This document shows positions 26,314-35,360 of a DNA stretch of 64,000 nucleotides, one piece after another (the stretch's first letter is position 1; every line of letters starts with the position of its first letter). This DNA is from JAPOXR01 sp965199765. GTDB lineage: Bacteria > Pseudomonadota > Alphaproteobacteria > Rhodobacterales > Rhodobacteraceae. A program made the translations under genes and the position numbers. The stretch covers positions 620,001 through 684,000 of the forward strand of contig CBDATC010000002.1 in NCBI GenBank assembly GCA_965199765.1, given 5' to 3'. The notes under the pieces were generated by a model. That model was not told where the DNA came from. It saw only the letters and a program-made list of their open reading frames with translations, and searched no databases.

Positions 26314-27335
26314 ATCTTGTCGCGGGAATGGCGAATGCGAGGATTGGTGAAGGCGATCAGCAAATCAACGATCAGATTTGCGATCAAAAATGCCGCCGAG
26401 ACGATCAGCACCGTGCCGACAATCGCGTTCAAGTCTTTCCGAAGGATAACCGCGACTCCGTAGCGGGACAAGCCAGGCCATGCGAATATCGCTTCGACTA
26501 GGAACGCATTCCCCAGCATGGCGGCGAAATCAAGACCGATAATCGTCAAAGACGGGATCAAAGCTGGCTTGAACGCAAATTTACGCGCGATCCTCCATTC
26601 GGGAAATCCATAGGACCGAGCCATCTCAATATATGGCCGCTCGTAAGTTTCCACCATATTTGCACGGGTCAGCCGCGCAGCTTGCCCGATGCCTGAAAGC
26701 GCCAGAGCAAACGCAGGAAGGGCAATGTGCCAAAGCGCATCAAAAAACGCTGCGATGTTGTTGGCAAGCAGCGAGTCAATGATCAGGAATCCGGTTGCGT
26801 GGGGCACCTCGAAAGCCACATTGATTCTGCCGGCGATTGGAAAGAGCGGTAAATAAAACGCGAAGAGCAGCATTAAAATCACCGCCCAGACGAAACTCGG
26901 AGCAGACACCCCCAGCAGTGAAATCACACGAACAAGATTATCCAAAAACCTGCCTTCGTGCTTCGCGGCCACCATACCGAGCGGCAGACCGATGCAAATC
27001 ATCAGGAAACCTGCCGCGAAAATCAGCTCTAAAGTGGCCGGCAGAAACAGCGCTATATCCTGCGTCACCGGCCGGTTGGTATAGAGCGAAGTTCCTAGCT
27101 CGCCGCGGCTGAGATTTTCCAGAAAATGGCCGTATTGCTGCCAAACCGGCTCATTCAGCTTCAGCTCCTGACGCAGCCTTTCGACCTGCTCGACCGTCGC
27201 GTTGGGTCCGAGAGCGATGCGGGCCGGATCACCAGGGATAACCCGGGCGATTATGAAAATCAGCATGGACACGCCGATGAGCACAAGTAATGAAAGCGCG
27301 AGCCGGGTGGCTAAAAGTTTCAGTACCGCCGTCAT
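26310..27335 (-). CDS. dppB: Oligopeptide ABC transporter permease (DppB type)
   Basis: 341 residues. An N-terminal span (about 8-30) is followed by IPGDPARIALGPNATVEQV, a periplasmic loop typical of DppB/OppB, then five spans and the coupling loop ARSYGFPEWRIARKFAFKPA. ATG 27335 is preferred to the TTG at 27353, as it starts right at the hydrophobic segment as usual. A stem-loop lies between dppA and this gene. Confidence 0.93.
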   Translation of the reverse strand: MTAVLKLLATRLALSLLVLIGVSMLIFIIARVIPGDPARIALGPNATVEQVERLRQELKLNEPVWQQYGHFLENLSRGELGTSLYTNRPVTQDIALFLPATLELIFAAGFLMICIGLPLGMVAAKHEGRFLDNLVRVISLLGVSAPSFVWAVILMLLFAFYLPLFPIAGRINVAFEVPHATGFLIIDSLLANNIAAFFDALWHIALPAFALALSGIGQAARLTRANMVETYERPYIEMARSYGFPEWRIARKFAFKPALIPSLTIIGLDFAAMLGNAFLVEAIFAWPGLSRYGVAVILRKDLNAIVGTVLIVSAAFLIANLIVDLLIAFTNPRIRHSRDKI

Positions 27336-27357
27336 TGTCCATACACTGATCAAGAAT

Positions 27358-27386
27358 GATCCGACACGCTGTATGCGCGTCGGATC
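27358..27386 (-). promoter_or_regulatory. Intercistronic stem-loop between dppA and dppB
   Basis: GATCCGAC and its complement GTCGGATC pair over 8 bp, with three more pairs after one mismatch. No T-run follows. Same position relative to the binding-protein gene as in the aap and pot operons. Confidence 0.7.
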
Positions 27387-27395
27387 AGGGTTGGT

Positions 27396-28952
27396 TTAAT
27401 TGATTTCCATTAAACGGAAGGAAAAGCCTATCGCATCGAGACCAAACGCTTTGGCTGGGTCCGAGAGTGCGGGCACGCTGATGTTCGGGCGAGCAACAAA
27501 CAACGACTGTCTGTCAAACCCGTAGATTGATGGCGCAATCGACAGCAAGCGCGCGTTCAATGCGGAATAGGCAGCCTCGCGCTCCGAATCAGTTGCACCG
27601 GTCCGACCAGCTTCCAGCAATCGATCAACTTCGGGATCGTTCAGATGTTCCGGCGACTGCCATGTTCCCGCTTTGCTGGAATGGTACATGCCATACAGCA
27701 GCGTATCCGGATCACCCGTAACCGCAGAGACGAAGATTTGGGAAATGTTCGGCGTGTTTTGCGGATCTTCAACCATAGCGGCGAACGCAGCCCAGGGAAC
27801 CTTCTTTATCGTCGAAGCGATACCGACTTCAGCCAAATTCGCTTGAAGCAAAAGAGCCAGTCGCTCTTCCAGAGGAACTTCCGCTATCCATGTGATTTCA
27901 ACGGAAATGGAGGCAGTGTCATGCCGACACAGAACCAGATGTTCCTTTGCTGCTTCAATATCCCGCTGCAGATTTTGACCGGCGGGATTCGCACCAAACA
28001 TTCCAGCGGTGATGGCGCCCGTAGCCGCTGTTCCTTCCGAAACGGAATCGGTCACGGCAATCAGTTTCAGAACCGATTCGTAGTCGAACGCATTGGCAAT
28101 CGCCAGTCGGCAGTGTGGGTCGTCAAGCGGCTCTTTGGTTGTGTTCATTTTGAAATAAAACGAACCAGTTCCACCTTCGGTCAACAGTTGATTGCCATCA
28201 TCGGCCAATGCCCGCTTGACCTCGGGCGGCAGCCATTGGGACGAGATATCGTGCTCGCCTTGCGCGATCAATGTTCTGACCGTCGCCGCCTCGAGTCCGT
28301 AACGAAGACGCACCGTGTCGGGAGCGTTTTCCGGGATGCCGAGAAAATAAGCATCATTCTTGCTCATCACGGTTTCTTGCTGAGGGTTATGCGAAACTAC
28401 TTTGTAGGCACCCGTGCCTCCGCCGTGTTCGCTCAGATAAGCCTGGCCCCAATCGTCCATTTCACCAACAAGCTGCTTGTCGACGATCGGAAGTCGGACC
28501 AGCGACGACACGAATGGCGCGTACGGTTCCGAAAGTGTGAACCGCACTGTGTGCGTGTTGATCGCTTCAACTTTCTCAACATTGCCGAAGAGAAACGACA
28601 GGCCTTGGCCAAGGGCTGTCATCCGATCAAACGAATACACCACATCGTCTGCCGTCATCGGATTTCCGCTATGAAATAAAACATCCTCCCTCAGTTTGAA
28701 TGTGTATTCTTGTCCTGTCCCTTCCCAGCTCTCCGCCAAGTGAGGCACATGCCCCGGCCCTCCCTGCCGCGGCAGGACAAGCGTGTCATAAACATTGAAC
28801 ATCAAAATCGAGTCGGCATAGTCGGAGGCCTTTCCGGGGTCGAGTTCCCCGACGGCCACCTCATCGAGACGCAGCACCGTTTCGGCGCTGGCCGCAAGTG
28901 CCGCACAGGACATCAAGGCACTTGCCAGAGCAAGTTTCAAAATCCTAACCAT
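27396..28952 (-). CDS. dppA: Oligopeptide/dipeptide-type ABC transporter binding protein
   Basis: 518 residues of the family-5 extracellular binding proteins. Signal peptide VRILKLALASALMSCAALAASA with cleavage after ASA near residue 23. The mature N-terminus and LAESWEGTGQEYTFKLREDVLFHSG are typical of DppA/OppA relatives. AAGGAG eight bases upstream selects ATG 28952 over the GTG at 28961, which itself overlaps the regulator's stop. Members of this family bind peptides, nickel, opines or other amides, so the true ligand may be a blocked or cyclic amino-acid derivative rather than a dipeptide. Confidence 0.93.
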   Translation of the reverse strand: MVRILKLALASALMSCAALAASAETVLRLDEVAVGELDPGKASDYADSILMFNVYDTLVLPRQGGPGHVPHLAESWEGTGQEYTFKLREDVLFHSGNPMTADDVVYSFDRMTALGQGLSFLFGNVEKVEAINTHTVRFTLSEPYAPFVSSLVRLPIVDKQLVGEMDDWGQAYLSEHGGGTGAYKVVSHNPQQETVMSKNDAYFLGIPENAPDTVRLRYGLEAATVRTLIAQGEHDISSQWLPPEVKRALADDGNQLLTEGGTGSFYFKMNTTKEPLDDPHCRLAIANAFDYESVLKLIAVTDSVSEGTAATGAITAGMFGANPAGQNLQRDIEAAKEHLVLCRHDTASISVEITWIAEVPLEERLALLLQANLAEVGIASTIKKVPWAAFAAMVEDPQNTPNISQIFVSAVTGDPDTLLYGMYHSSKAGTWQSPEHLNDPEVDRLLEAGRTGATDSEREAAYSALNARLLSIAPSIYGFDRQSLFVARPNISVPALSDPAKAFGLDAIGFSFRLMEIN

Positions 28953-28957
28953 CTCAT

Positions 28958-29620
28958 TCACTCCTTACTTGGTTCGAGCGGGTTGGACCCGCGTTTTTCA
29001 CTCGGAGCGGAGTCTTGGGCTGCTTCTTCCGCCTGCTTGTCGCCAAAAATATCCATTGTGACGACAATCAAGATACTCGCGACCTCCGAAGTGTGGTTCC
29101 AAATCGCGTGACTTTGATTGGACCGGAAATGAATCGTGTCGCCTTCGTTCATCACGATCGCTCTCTTATCCAGTTCCACTGTCACTGATCCGGAGATGAC
29201 AAAATACAGCTCCTCCCCTTCATGCCGGGTTGGTTCGCTGCGTTGACCAGGCTGCTTATGCAGGATCACCGCATCCAACTTGTGTCCAGCAAATCCCGAT
29301 GAAATTCTCTCATACCGCACGACCCGCTCATCCAACGCGAAATCGCTTCGGCGATCAGCGCGCGTGGTCAAGAATTGACCGCCAGGCATTGCGAAAAAAT
29401 CGGCAAAGTCCGACTTCAGCACTCTGACGATGGCAGCTAACGACGAAAGCGAAGGAGATGTGAGGTTTCTCTCCAACTGAGAAATAAAGCCAACCGACAG
29501 GTTTGAACCGTCGGCGACTTCTTGGAGCGTCAACCCTAATTCACGTCTGCGTTTGCGAAGATTTCCACCAAGCGTATCCAACGTCTCGTCAACCGACCTT
29601 GCAGTCTGGCTCTTTGCCAT
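28958..29620 (-). CDS. XRE-family regulator with C-terminal cupin domain
   Basis: 220 residues. Helix-turn-helix at about 18-72 (LTLQEVADGSNLSVGFISQLERN) and a cupin at about 125-200 (HEGEELYFVISGSVTVELD). This family (PuuR/ SutR-like) commonly controls polyamine, amino-acid or amide catabolic operons and senses a small molecule in the cupin. It heads the minus-strand block and overlaps the start region of dppA, so it probably regulates the whole block including itself. ATG 29620 or 29629 could be the start; GAGAGAG nine bases before 29620 favours that one. Confidence 0.9.
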   Translation of the reverse strand: MAKSQTARSVDETLDTLGGNLRKRRRELGLTLQEVADGSNLSVGFISQLERNLTSPSLSSLAAIVRVLKSDFADFFAMPGGQFLTTRADRRSDFALDERVVRYERISSGFAGHKLDAVILHKQPGQRSEPTRHEGEELYFVISGSVTVELDKRAIVMNEGDTIHFRSNQSHAIWNHTSEVASILIVVTMDIFGDKQAEEAAQDSAPSEKRGSNPLEPSKE

Positions 29621-30437
29621 TTCTTCCATCTCTCTCAACCCAATACGCTCCGAGCGTTAATCTCCGGCAAATTCTCTGTCAATGATTTTTTTAGCATAAG
29701 TAAAAAACTTGCCCTCCCAAACAGACGAATCCTGTCTGGCTCTGCCTGCCCACTATCGAACGACCGCTATTTAGCCATGCGTGGAGCGCTGAAGATTTCC
29801 CAACCCACTTTCGATAACAGATGCGGCTGGAATTCCGGGAATCTGTCGGTCAGCGCAACACCAAAGCCATGAGTTCAGACGCACTCGGACCACTTGAAAA
29901 CGAATGGGAACCGGTTGTGGTCAACAACCAGCTTTCGGAGACGAATGCCGGCGGCCGCTGGACACCAAGCCTCGGTTCGACCAGCAGATCGCCGACCGGA
30001 TGATTCGCCGGGATGTCTTTCCGCTTCGATTTCAACCCGGAGAACTCCGCTAGCATCCTGTCCACCTCCGATCTGTGCGTTGCCCGGATAGAGGGAATTT
30101 GAGCTGCGCGGACATGGCACGCGGACTTCTGTGGCCGTTTCGCTGTCTTCCATCCGCTTCATCGACGGCTCTTGACCGGAGATTGACCATCATCCCGCAA
30201 AAGTCGCCGACGCGGCAGGTTCTCTTTCTGGTTGGAGATTTCCGCCATTCCGACAATCAAACGCCTGCAGGACGAAAGCTCAAACCTTTTTGGAATTAAC
30301 TTCGGGTGGCAGACACTTGGCACCGCTGCAGCGGTGCGATAATCACGCGCAGCGAGTTTCGTGATGAAGTCGTTTAACGGTTTCGTGAAATTCAGAGCAG
30401 GAATTTACAAGTTTTTGATCAAGGAATCTTAACCTTC
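29621..30437. other. 800-base gene-free stretch
   Basis: Between the divergent XRE-cupin and E1-like genes. All open frames are under 100 codons and none resembles a known protein. It must hold both promoters. Its length is unusual for this gene-dense part of the window and it may contain the remains of a lost gene, but I cannot identify one. Confidence 0.5.
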
Positions 30438-32822
30438 ATGCCCGATGCCAAACACCTCAAGACTGTGGAGCAAAGGCTGCTTTGGCTCTCGCACTGGATG
30501 ATCCACTATGCCAATCATATCCGTCCTAAAACGGACGGAATCAAAGTGGGAGGTCATCAGGCCAGTTCCGCTTCAATGGTCTCGATTCTCGCAACCTTGT
30601 ATTTTTCAACGCTGCGTCCCGAAGATCGGGTCGCTGTCAAACCGCACGCATCGCCGATTTTTCATGCGGCGCAGTATCTGATGGGAAATCAGACACGCGA
30701 AAATTTAGAAAATTTCCGCGGCTATGGCGGAGCGCAAAGCTATCCTTCGCGCACCAAGGATATCGATGATGTCGATTTTTCAACCGGGTCTGTCGGTCTC
30801 GGGGTGGCAATCACTTCATTCGCCTCGCTCATCCAAGACTACATCACCGCAAAAGACTGGGGAAGCGACGCGCCGATGGGCAGAATGGTCGCGCTGGTGG
30901 GAGATGCAGAACTTGATGAAGGCAATATCTATGAGGCTCTGCAGGAAGGATGGAAGAACGACCTACGCAATGTGTGGTGGATCATCGATTACAACAGACA
31001 ATCTCTCGACGGCATCGTTCGCGAGGGACTTTTTGAACGCGTCGAGAAGGTTTTCGATGCATTCGGATGGGATGTGGTCCGGATTAAGCACGGCGTTCTC
31101 CAACGGGCGGCATTCTCGGAACCCGGCGGCGACAAACTTCGCGATTGGATCGATGCATGCCCCAATCAGGAGTATTCAGCTCTGACCTTCATGGGAGGCT
31201 CCGTTTGGCGCGAGAGGCTGATGAATGATCTGGGAGACCAAGGAGATGTCTCGGCCTTGATCGACCGCCGCAGCGATGACGCGCTCGCTAAGCTGATGGA
31301 AAATCTCGGCGGCAATTGCGTGGAAACCTTATCAGAAGTTTTCTCCGGCATCGATCACAACCGTCCAACATGCTTTCTCGCCTACACAGTGAAGGGCTGG
31401 GGCACCGCGATCGCTGGTCACAAAGACAACCACGGCGGTCTGATGAACAAGACTCAGTTCGCTGCTTGGCAGGCGCATATGGGTATTGGCGAAGGCGAAG
31501 AGTGGGAACGTTTTGCCCAAGTGGAGAATGTTTCCGAGTTCAAAAAATTTCTCGCCGACTCACCGTTTTTCGCCGCTGGCCCGCGCCGTCTCTCGGATAT
31601 CAAAATCGACGTGCCCGCAATTAAGACAAACAGTGGAAGGGCTGTGTCCAGCCAAGCGGCATTCGGCCAAATCCTCGATAATCTCGCGAAGGGCGGGACT
31701 GAACTCGCAGCCCGCATCGTCACCGCTTCACCCGACGTAACCGGCACCACAAGCCTCGGCTCTTGGGTCAATCGCCGCAAGCTCTTCGCCCGCTCCGAAC
31801 AAGCGGACGCCTTTATCGAACATCGCATTCCTTCGACCGCGAAGTGGGCATTTGCGCCCGAGGGGCAACATGTCGAACTCGGCATAGCCGAAATGAATCT
31901 ATTTCTTTTTCTTGCGGCCGCTGGTCTGTCGCACTCGCTGTTTGGCAAACGCCTGATTCCGATCGGAACCGTGTATGACCCCTTTGTCTGCCGAGGCTTG
32001 GACGCGCTCAATTACGCCTGTTACCAGGATGCGAGATTTATCATCGTCGGAACTCCGTCAGGGGTCACGCTCGCACCGGAAGGAGGTGCGCACCAATCCG
32101 TCGGCACGCCATTGATTGGCATGAGTCAAGACGGTCTGGCAGCATTTGAGCCGGCCTACGCCGATGAGCTCGCAGTGATCTTGGAATGGGCTTTTGACTA
32201 TATTCAGCGCGACGGCGAAGGCGAACCTGATGAGCGGACATGGCTGCGCGATGAGACCGGGGGAAGCGTCTATCTGCGTCTCACCACCAACCCGATCGAA
32301 CAGATCAGACAGTGCCAAGACGACTCGTTCCGTCAAGGGACCGTCGACGGAGCTTACTGGCTGCGCCGTCCCGGTCCCAACTGCGAGATTGTGATCGCAT
32401 ATCAAGGTGCGGTCGCGCCGGAAGCCTTACGGGCCGCAGGTTATATCGGCGAAAGCCGTAAAGATGTCGGCGTGCTGGCTGTGACCTCGGCAGACAGGCT
32501 CAATGCAGGCTGGACAGCGGCTCAGCGCGCCCGCGCGCGGGGAACAACTTCCGCGAGATCACATATTGAGAAGCTATTCGAAACGCTGCCGCCGCATTGC
32601 CGCATCGTAACGGTGATCGACGGTCACCCGGCGACATTGGCATGGCTCGGCGGTGTATCCGGCAATCAGACGATTTCCCTTGGAGTCGAGCATTTTGGGC
32701 AAACGGGAAGCATCCAAGATCTATACAGACATTTTGGGATTGACGCCGCTTCCATAGCAGAAAAGGCGCAGGGCTTGACCGCCGGCCGGCGGAACTGGGT
32801 CAGGTCCCTTCATCTGAACTGA
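30438..32822 (+). CDS. Pyruvate dehydrogenase E1 / transketolase-like thiamine enzyme (AceE-like)
   Basis: 794 residues, resembling homodimeric 2-oxoacid dehydrogenase E1 (AceE). The thiamine diphosphate motif is GDAELDEGN...WIIDYNRQS (about residues 155-190), and KVGGHQASSASM and YTVKGWGTAIAGHKDNH are AceE-like. It is about 90 residues shorter than AceE and no E2 or E3 gene is near, so it may serve a remote complex or act alone as a transketolase-like enzyme. AAGGA stands 12 bases before ATG 30438, a long spacing. It is monocistronic, facing the convergent methyltransferase gene 136 bases away. Confidence 0.85.
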   Translation: MPDAKHLKTVEQRLLWLSHWMIHYANHIRPKTDGIKVGGHQASSASMVSILATLYFSTLRPEDRVAVKPHASPIFHAAQYLMGNQTRENLENFRGYGGAQSYPSRTKDIDDVDFSTGSVGLGVAITSFASLIQDYITAKDWGSDAPMGRMVALVGDAELDEGNIYEALQEGWKNDLRNVWWIIDYNRQSLDGIVREGLFERVEKVFDAFGWDVVRIKHGVLQRAAFSEPGGDKLRDWIDACPNQEYSALTFMGGSVWRERLMNDLGDQGDVSALIDRRSDDALAKLMENLGGNCVETLSEVFSGIDHNRPTCFLAYTVKGWGTAIAGHKDNHGGLMNKTQFAAWQAHMGIGEGEEWERFAQVENVSEFKKFLADSPFFAAGPRRLSDIKIDVPAIKTNSGRAVSSQAAFGQILDNLAKGGTELAARIVTASPDVTGTTSLGSWVNRRKLFARSEQADAFIEHRIPSTAKWAFAPEGQHVELGIAEMNLFLFLAAAGLSHSLFGKRLIPIGTVYDPFVCRGLDALNYACYQDARFIIVGTPSGVTLAPEGGAHQSVGTPLIGMSQDGLAAFEPAYADELAVILEWAFDYIQRDGEGEPDERTWLRDETGGSVYLRLTTNPIEQIRQCQDDSFRQGTVDGAYWLRRPGPNCEIVIAYQGAVAPEALRAAGYIGESRKDVGVLAVTSADRLNAGWTAAQRARARGTTSARSHIEKLFETLPPHCRIVTVIDGHPATLAWLGGVSGNQTISLGVEHFGQTGSIQDLYRHFGIDAASIAEKAQGLTAGRRNWVRSLHLN

Positions 32823-32958
32823 CAATTCTGGATCGATATGGTTGCAGTTCAAATCGAATCGGCAATCTGGAAAACCACACCAATGCTCATCGCTGACCGC
32901 TGAATTTCAATTTACCTTGGTTCCGTGTCAGCAAACACTGTGCGCCAAATCCGCGAAT

Positions 32959-34068
32959 TTAAACTCCATCCCATACATGTTCCGCTGTTTGCACGACGAG
33001 TTCGAGTTTCCGCCATTGCTCATCGTGAGACAGCTTATTGCCCTCTTCGGTCGACGCGAAACCACATTGCGGCGCGATCCCCAACTGCTCGATTTCAGCG
33101 AACCGGGTCGCCATTTCAATTTTCCGCTGGACGGCATCCAAGTCCTCAAGCTGACCGGATTTCGTCGTGATGAACCCTGCCATGACGCGCTGTTTCCCTT
33201 TTGCCAGCAGACGTAGCGGTTCCAGCCCGCCCGCTCTGTCCGTATCATATTCCATGAAGAAAATGTCGACGCCTGTTTTGTTGAAAACAGCATCGGCCGC
33301 AGGATCATATCCTCCCTCAGCAGCGTGGGCTGACTGGAAATTACCGCGGCACAAATGCATGGCGATCGTGAGGTCGTCCGGTCTGCCGCCAATGGCCTCG
33401 TTCATCATCCACGCATAACGGTCGATTAACCAGTCAGGATCTTGACCCAAATCTGACTTCGCCTTGCGGTGTAACGGGTCGCAAAGATAGGCAAAGAAAA
33501 TATCATCCATCTGCAAATAGCGGCATCCCGCGTTATAGAAAGCGCCTACCGCTTTCTTGTAAGTCGCAGCGATGTCGGCAAACAGAATGTCTGTGTCCTG
33601 ATATTCAGGCGGCGCAATGTCATTGGGGTCCACCCGAAAATGACAACAACTCGGCCCGGGGATTGAAATTTTCGGCATCACTCTTGAGTTCCTAGCCACA
33701 AACTGAAAATGCTCAAGCATCGGATGGTCGTCAGGGAAATCGAGCTTCCCGCTGATAACGGGAAAGATTGGACGAAGCTTAATTCCCGAAAACTGCACGC
33801 CTTCGTCCCGTTGAATAAGGTCAAGCCCAGTCAGCATTCCCATAAAATCATAGTGCCAAAATGACCTCCGGAATTCACCGTCGGTAACAGCCTTTAAGCC
33901 AATGTCTTGCTGACGGTTAATCACTTCGACAATCGCTTGGTCTTCCGCTTCCCGCAATTCAGCGTTTTTTGCCGGGTCTGTATCGCCAGCGCGCAGTGCA
34001 GCGACAACCGACGGTCTGAGCAGGCTTCCGACATGATCGGCGCGAAACGGCGGTGAATCATCGTTCAT
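32959..34068 (-). CDS. Cobalamin-independent methionine synthase family protein (MetE C-domain-like)
   Basis: 369 residues, corresponding to the catalytic barrel of MetE without its N-terminal half. Zinc ligands are recognisable: His and Cys in MHLCRGN, Glu in FFMEYD and Cys in APQCGF. Start DHVGSLLRP is the classic N-terminus of these stand-alone proteins, which methylate or demethylate thiols and are often found in catabolic clusters. AAGGA before ATG 34068 sets the start. Divergent from pobA across about 120 bases; whether it demethylates an aromatic or methylates homocysteine is not determined. Confidence 0.88.
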   Translation of the reverse strand: MNDDSPPFRADHVGSLLRPSVVAALRAGDTDPAKNAELREAEDQAIVEVINRQQDIGLKAVTDGEFRRSFWHYDFMGMLTGLDLIQRDEGVQFSGIKLRPIFPVISGKLDFPDDHPMLEHFQFVARNSRVMPKISIPGPSCCHFRVDPNDIAPPEYQDTDILFADIAATYKKAVGAFYNAGCRYLQMDDIFFAYLCDPLHRKAKSDLGQDPDWLIDRYAWMMNEAIGGRPDDLTIAMHLCRGNFQSAHAAEGGYDPAADAVFNKTGVDIFFMEYDTDRAGGLEPLRLLAKGKQRVMAGFITTKSGQLEDLDAVQRKIEMATRFAEIEQLGIAPQCGFASTEEGNKLSHDEQWRKLELVVQTAEHVWDGV

Positions 34069-34186
34069 TTCGTATCCTTCCCTCAATTTGTATTGCGAGA
34101 CGATAAATCACATTGAATGAATTGCAACCTGTGCGGCGATGACGCAAGACACGGCGACGATCGGATCATTGTCGCTGAGAGGGAAT

Positions 34187-35356
34187 ATGAGAGTAAAGGT
34201 GGCTATCATCGGTGGCGGGCCCTCCGGGCTGCTGTTGGCGCGCAAGCTTTCATTAGCGGGAATCGAATGCGCTGTTATTGAGCGAAGAAGCCGCGAATAT
34301 GTGCTTTCGCGAATCAGAGCCGGTGTTCTTGAAGAGGGAACCGCTGATCAACTCAGGCGAGCGAATGTCGGTGAACGCATGGATTCAGACGGTTTAATTC
34401 ACAGCGGCTGCAATTTCTCCGACGGCACCGACAGCTTCCATATCGATTTTCGGGCATTGTCCGGAAAAACCGTTATGGTTTACGGCCAGACCGAGGTTAC
34501 ACGTGATCTTTACGATGCGCTGGACACAAGCGGTGTGCGCGTGTTTCATAACGCGGAAAATCTTGAAATCTCGGAGTTGGAGACTTCAACACCGAAACTC
34601 ACATGGCTAACCGAAGGAAAAGTCAAACAGCTTGACTGCGATTTTGTTGCTGGATGCGACGGCTTCCATGGATACAGCAGATCATGCATTCCAAAAAATC
34701 AACGCCGCGAATATGAAAAATCCTACCCCTTTGGATGGCTTGGCATTCTCTCCGAAACACCGCCCGTCAGCAATGAGCTGATCTACTCGCGAAGCCCGCG
34801 GGGTTTTGCCCTCGCCTCAATGCGCACCCCGGAATTATCTCGCTATTACATTCAAGTTGCTTCCGACACAGATCCTGCTGACTGGACGGACACACAATTC
34901 TGGAATGAACTCACATTACGCCTGCCCGATGCGGCCGCCGAGACGCTTGTGACAGGACCTTCCATCGAAAAATCAGTGGCTCCGCTGCGTAGTTTTGTCT
35001 GCGAGCCGATGAGCTGGGGTCGGCTGTTTCTATGCGGCGACGCAGCGCATATTGTGCCGCCGACTGGTGCCAAAGGTTTGAATCTGGCAGCGTCTGATGT
35101 GCATTATCTCTTCGCTTCACTGCGGAAATTCTACCATGATAGGAGCCGTGAGCAATTAAAGACTTATTCACAGCGCGCCCTGACAAGAGTTTGGAAATCC
35201 ATGAGATTCAGCTGGTGGATGACAAACATGCTGCACAATTTTCCGAACCGGGAACCGTTCGACACGCGCATCCAGGACAGCGAATTCAGCTTTATCAGAG
35301 ACTCCAAAGCCGGACAACGCGCACTCGCGGAGAACTACACCGGTCTGCCCTACTGA
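34187..35356 (+). CDS. pobA: 4-hydroxybenzoate 3-monooxygenase
   Basis: 389 residues, the usual PobA length. FAD motif GGGPSG at residues 9-14, the second FAD motif GDAAHIVPPTGAKGLNLA in the C-terminal half, and YVLSRIRAGVLE near residue 40, which in the family contacts substrate and NADPH. It hydroxylates 4-hydroxybenzoate to protocatechuate. GAGAGGG before ATG 34187 chooses this start over 34139. No protocatechuate ring-cleavage genes are in the window, so the product must be processed elsewhere. Confidence 0.93.
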   Translation: MRVKVAIIGGGPSGLLLARKLSLAGIECAVIERRSREYVLSRIRAGVLEEGTADQLRRANVGERMDSDGLIHSGCNFSDGTDSFHIDFRALSGKTVMVYGQTEVTRDLYDALDTSGVRVFHNAENLEISELETSTPKLTWLTEGKVKQLDCDFVAGCDGFHGYSRSCIPKNQRREYEKSYPFGWLGILSETPPVSNELIYSRSPRGFALASMRTPELSRYYIQVASDTDPADWTDTQFWNELTLRLPDAAAETLVTGPSIEKSVAPLRSFVCEPMSWGRLFLCGDAAHIVPPTGAKGLNLAASDVHYLFASLRKFYHDRSREQLKTYSQRALTRVWKSMRFSWWMTNMLHNFPNREPFDTRIQDSEFSFIRDSKAGQRALAENYTGLPY

Positions 35357-35360
35357 AATT

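Noticed and set aside
27645..28679. 344-codon plus-strand open frame
   Set aside because: Entirely antisense to dppA, no ribosome site, composition rich in R/H/S typical of a shadow frame; dppA has clear family motifs.
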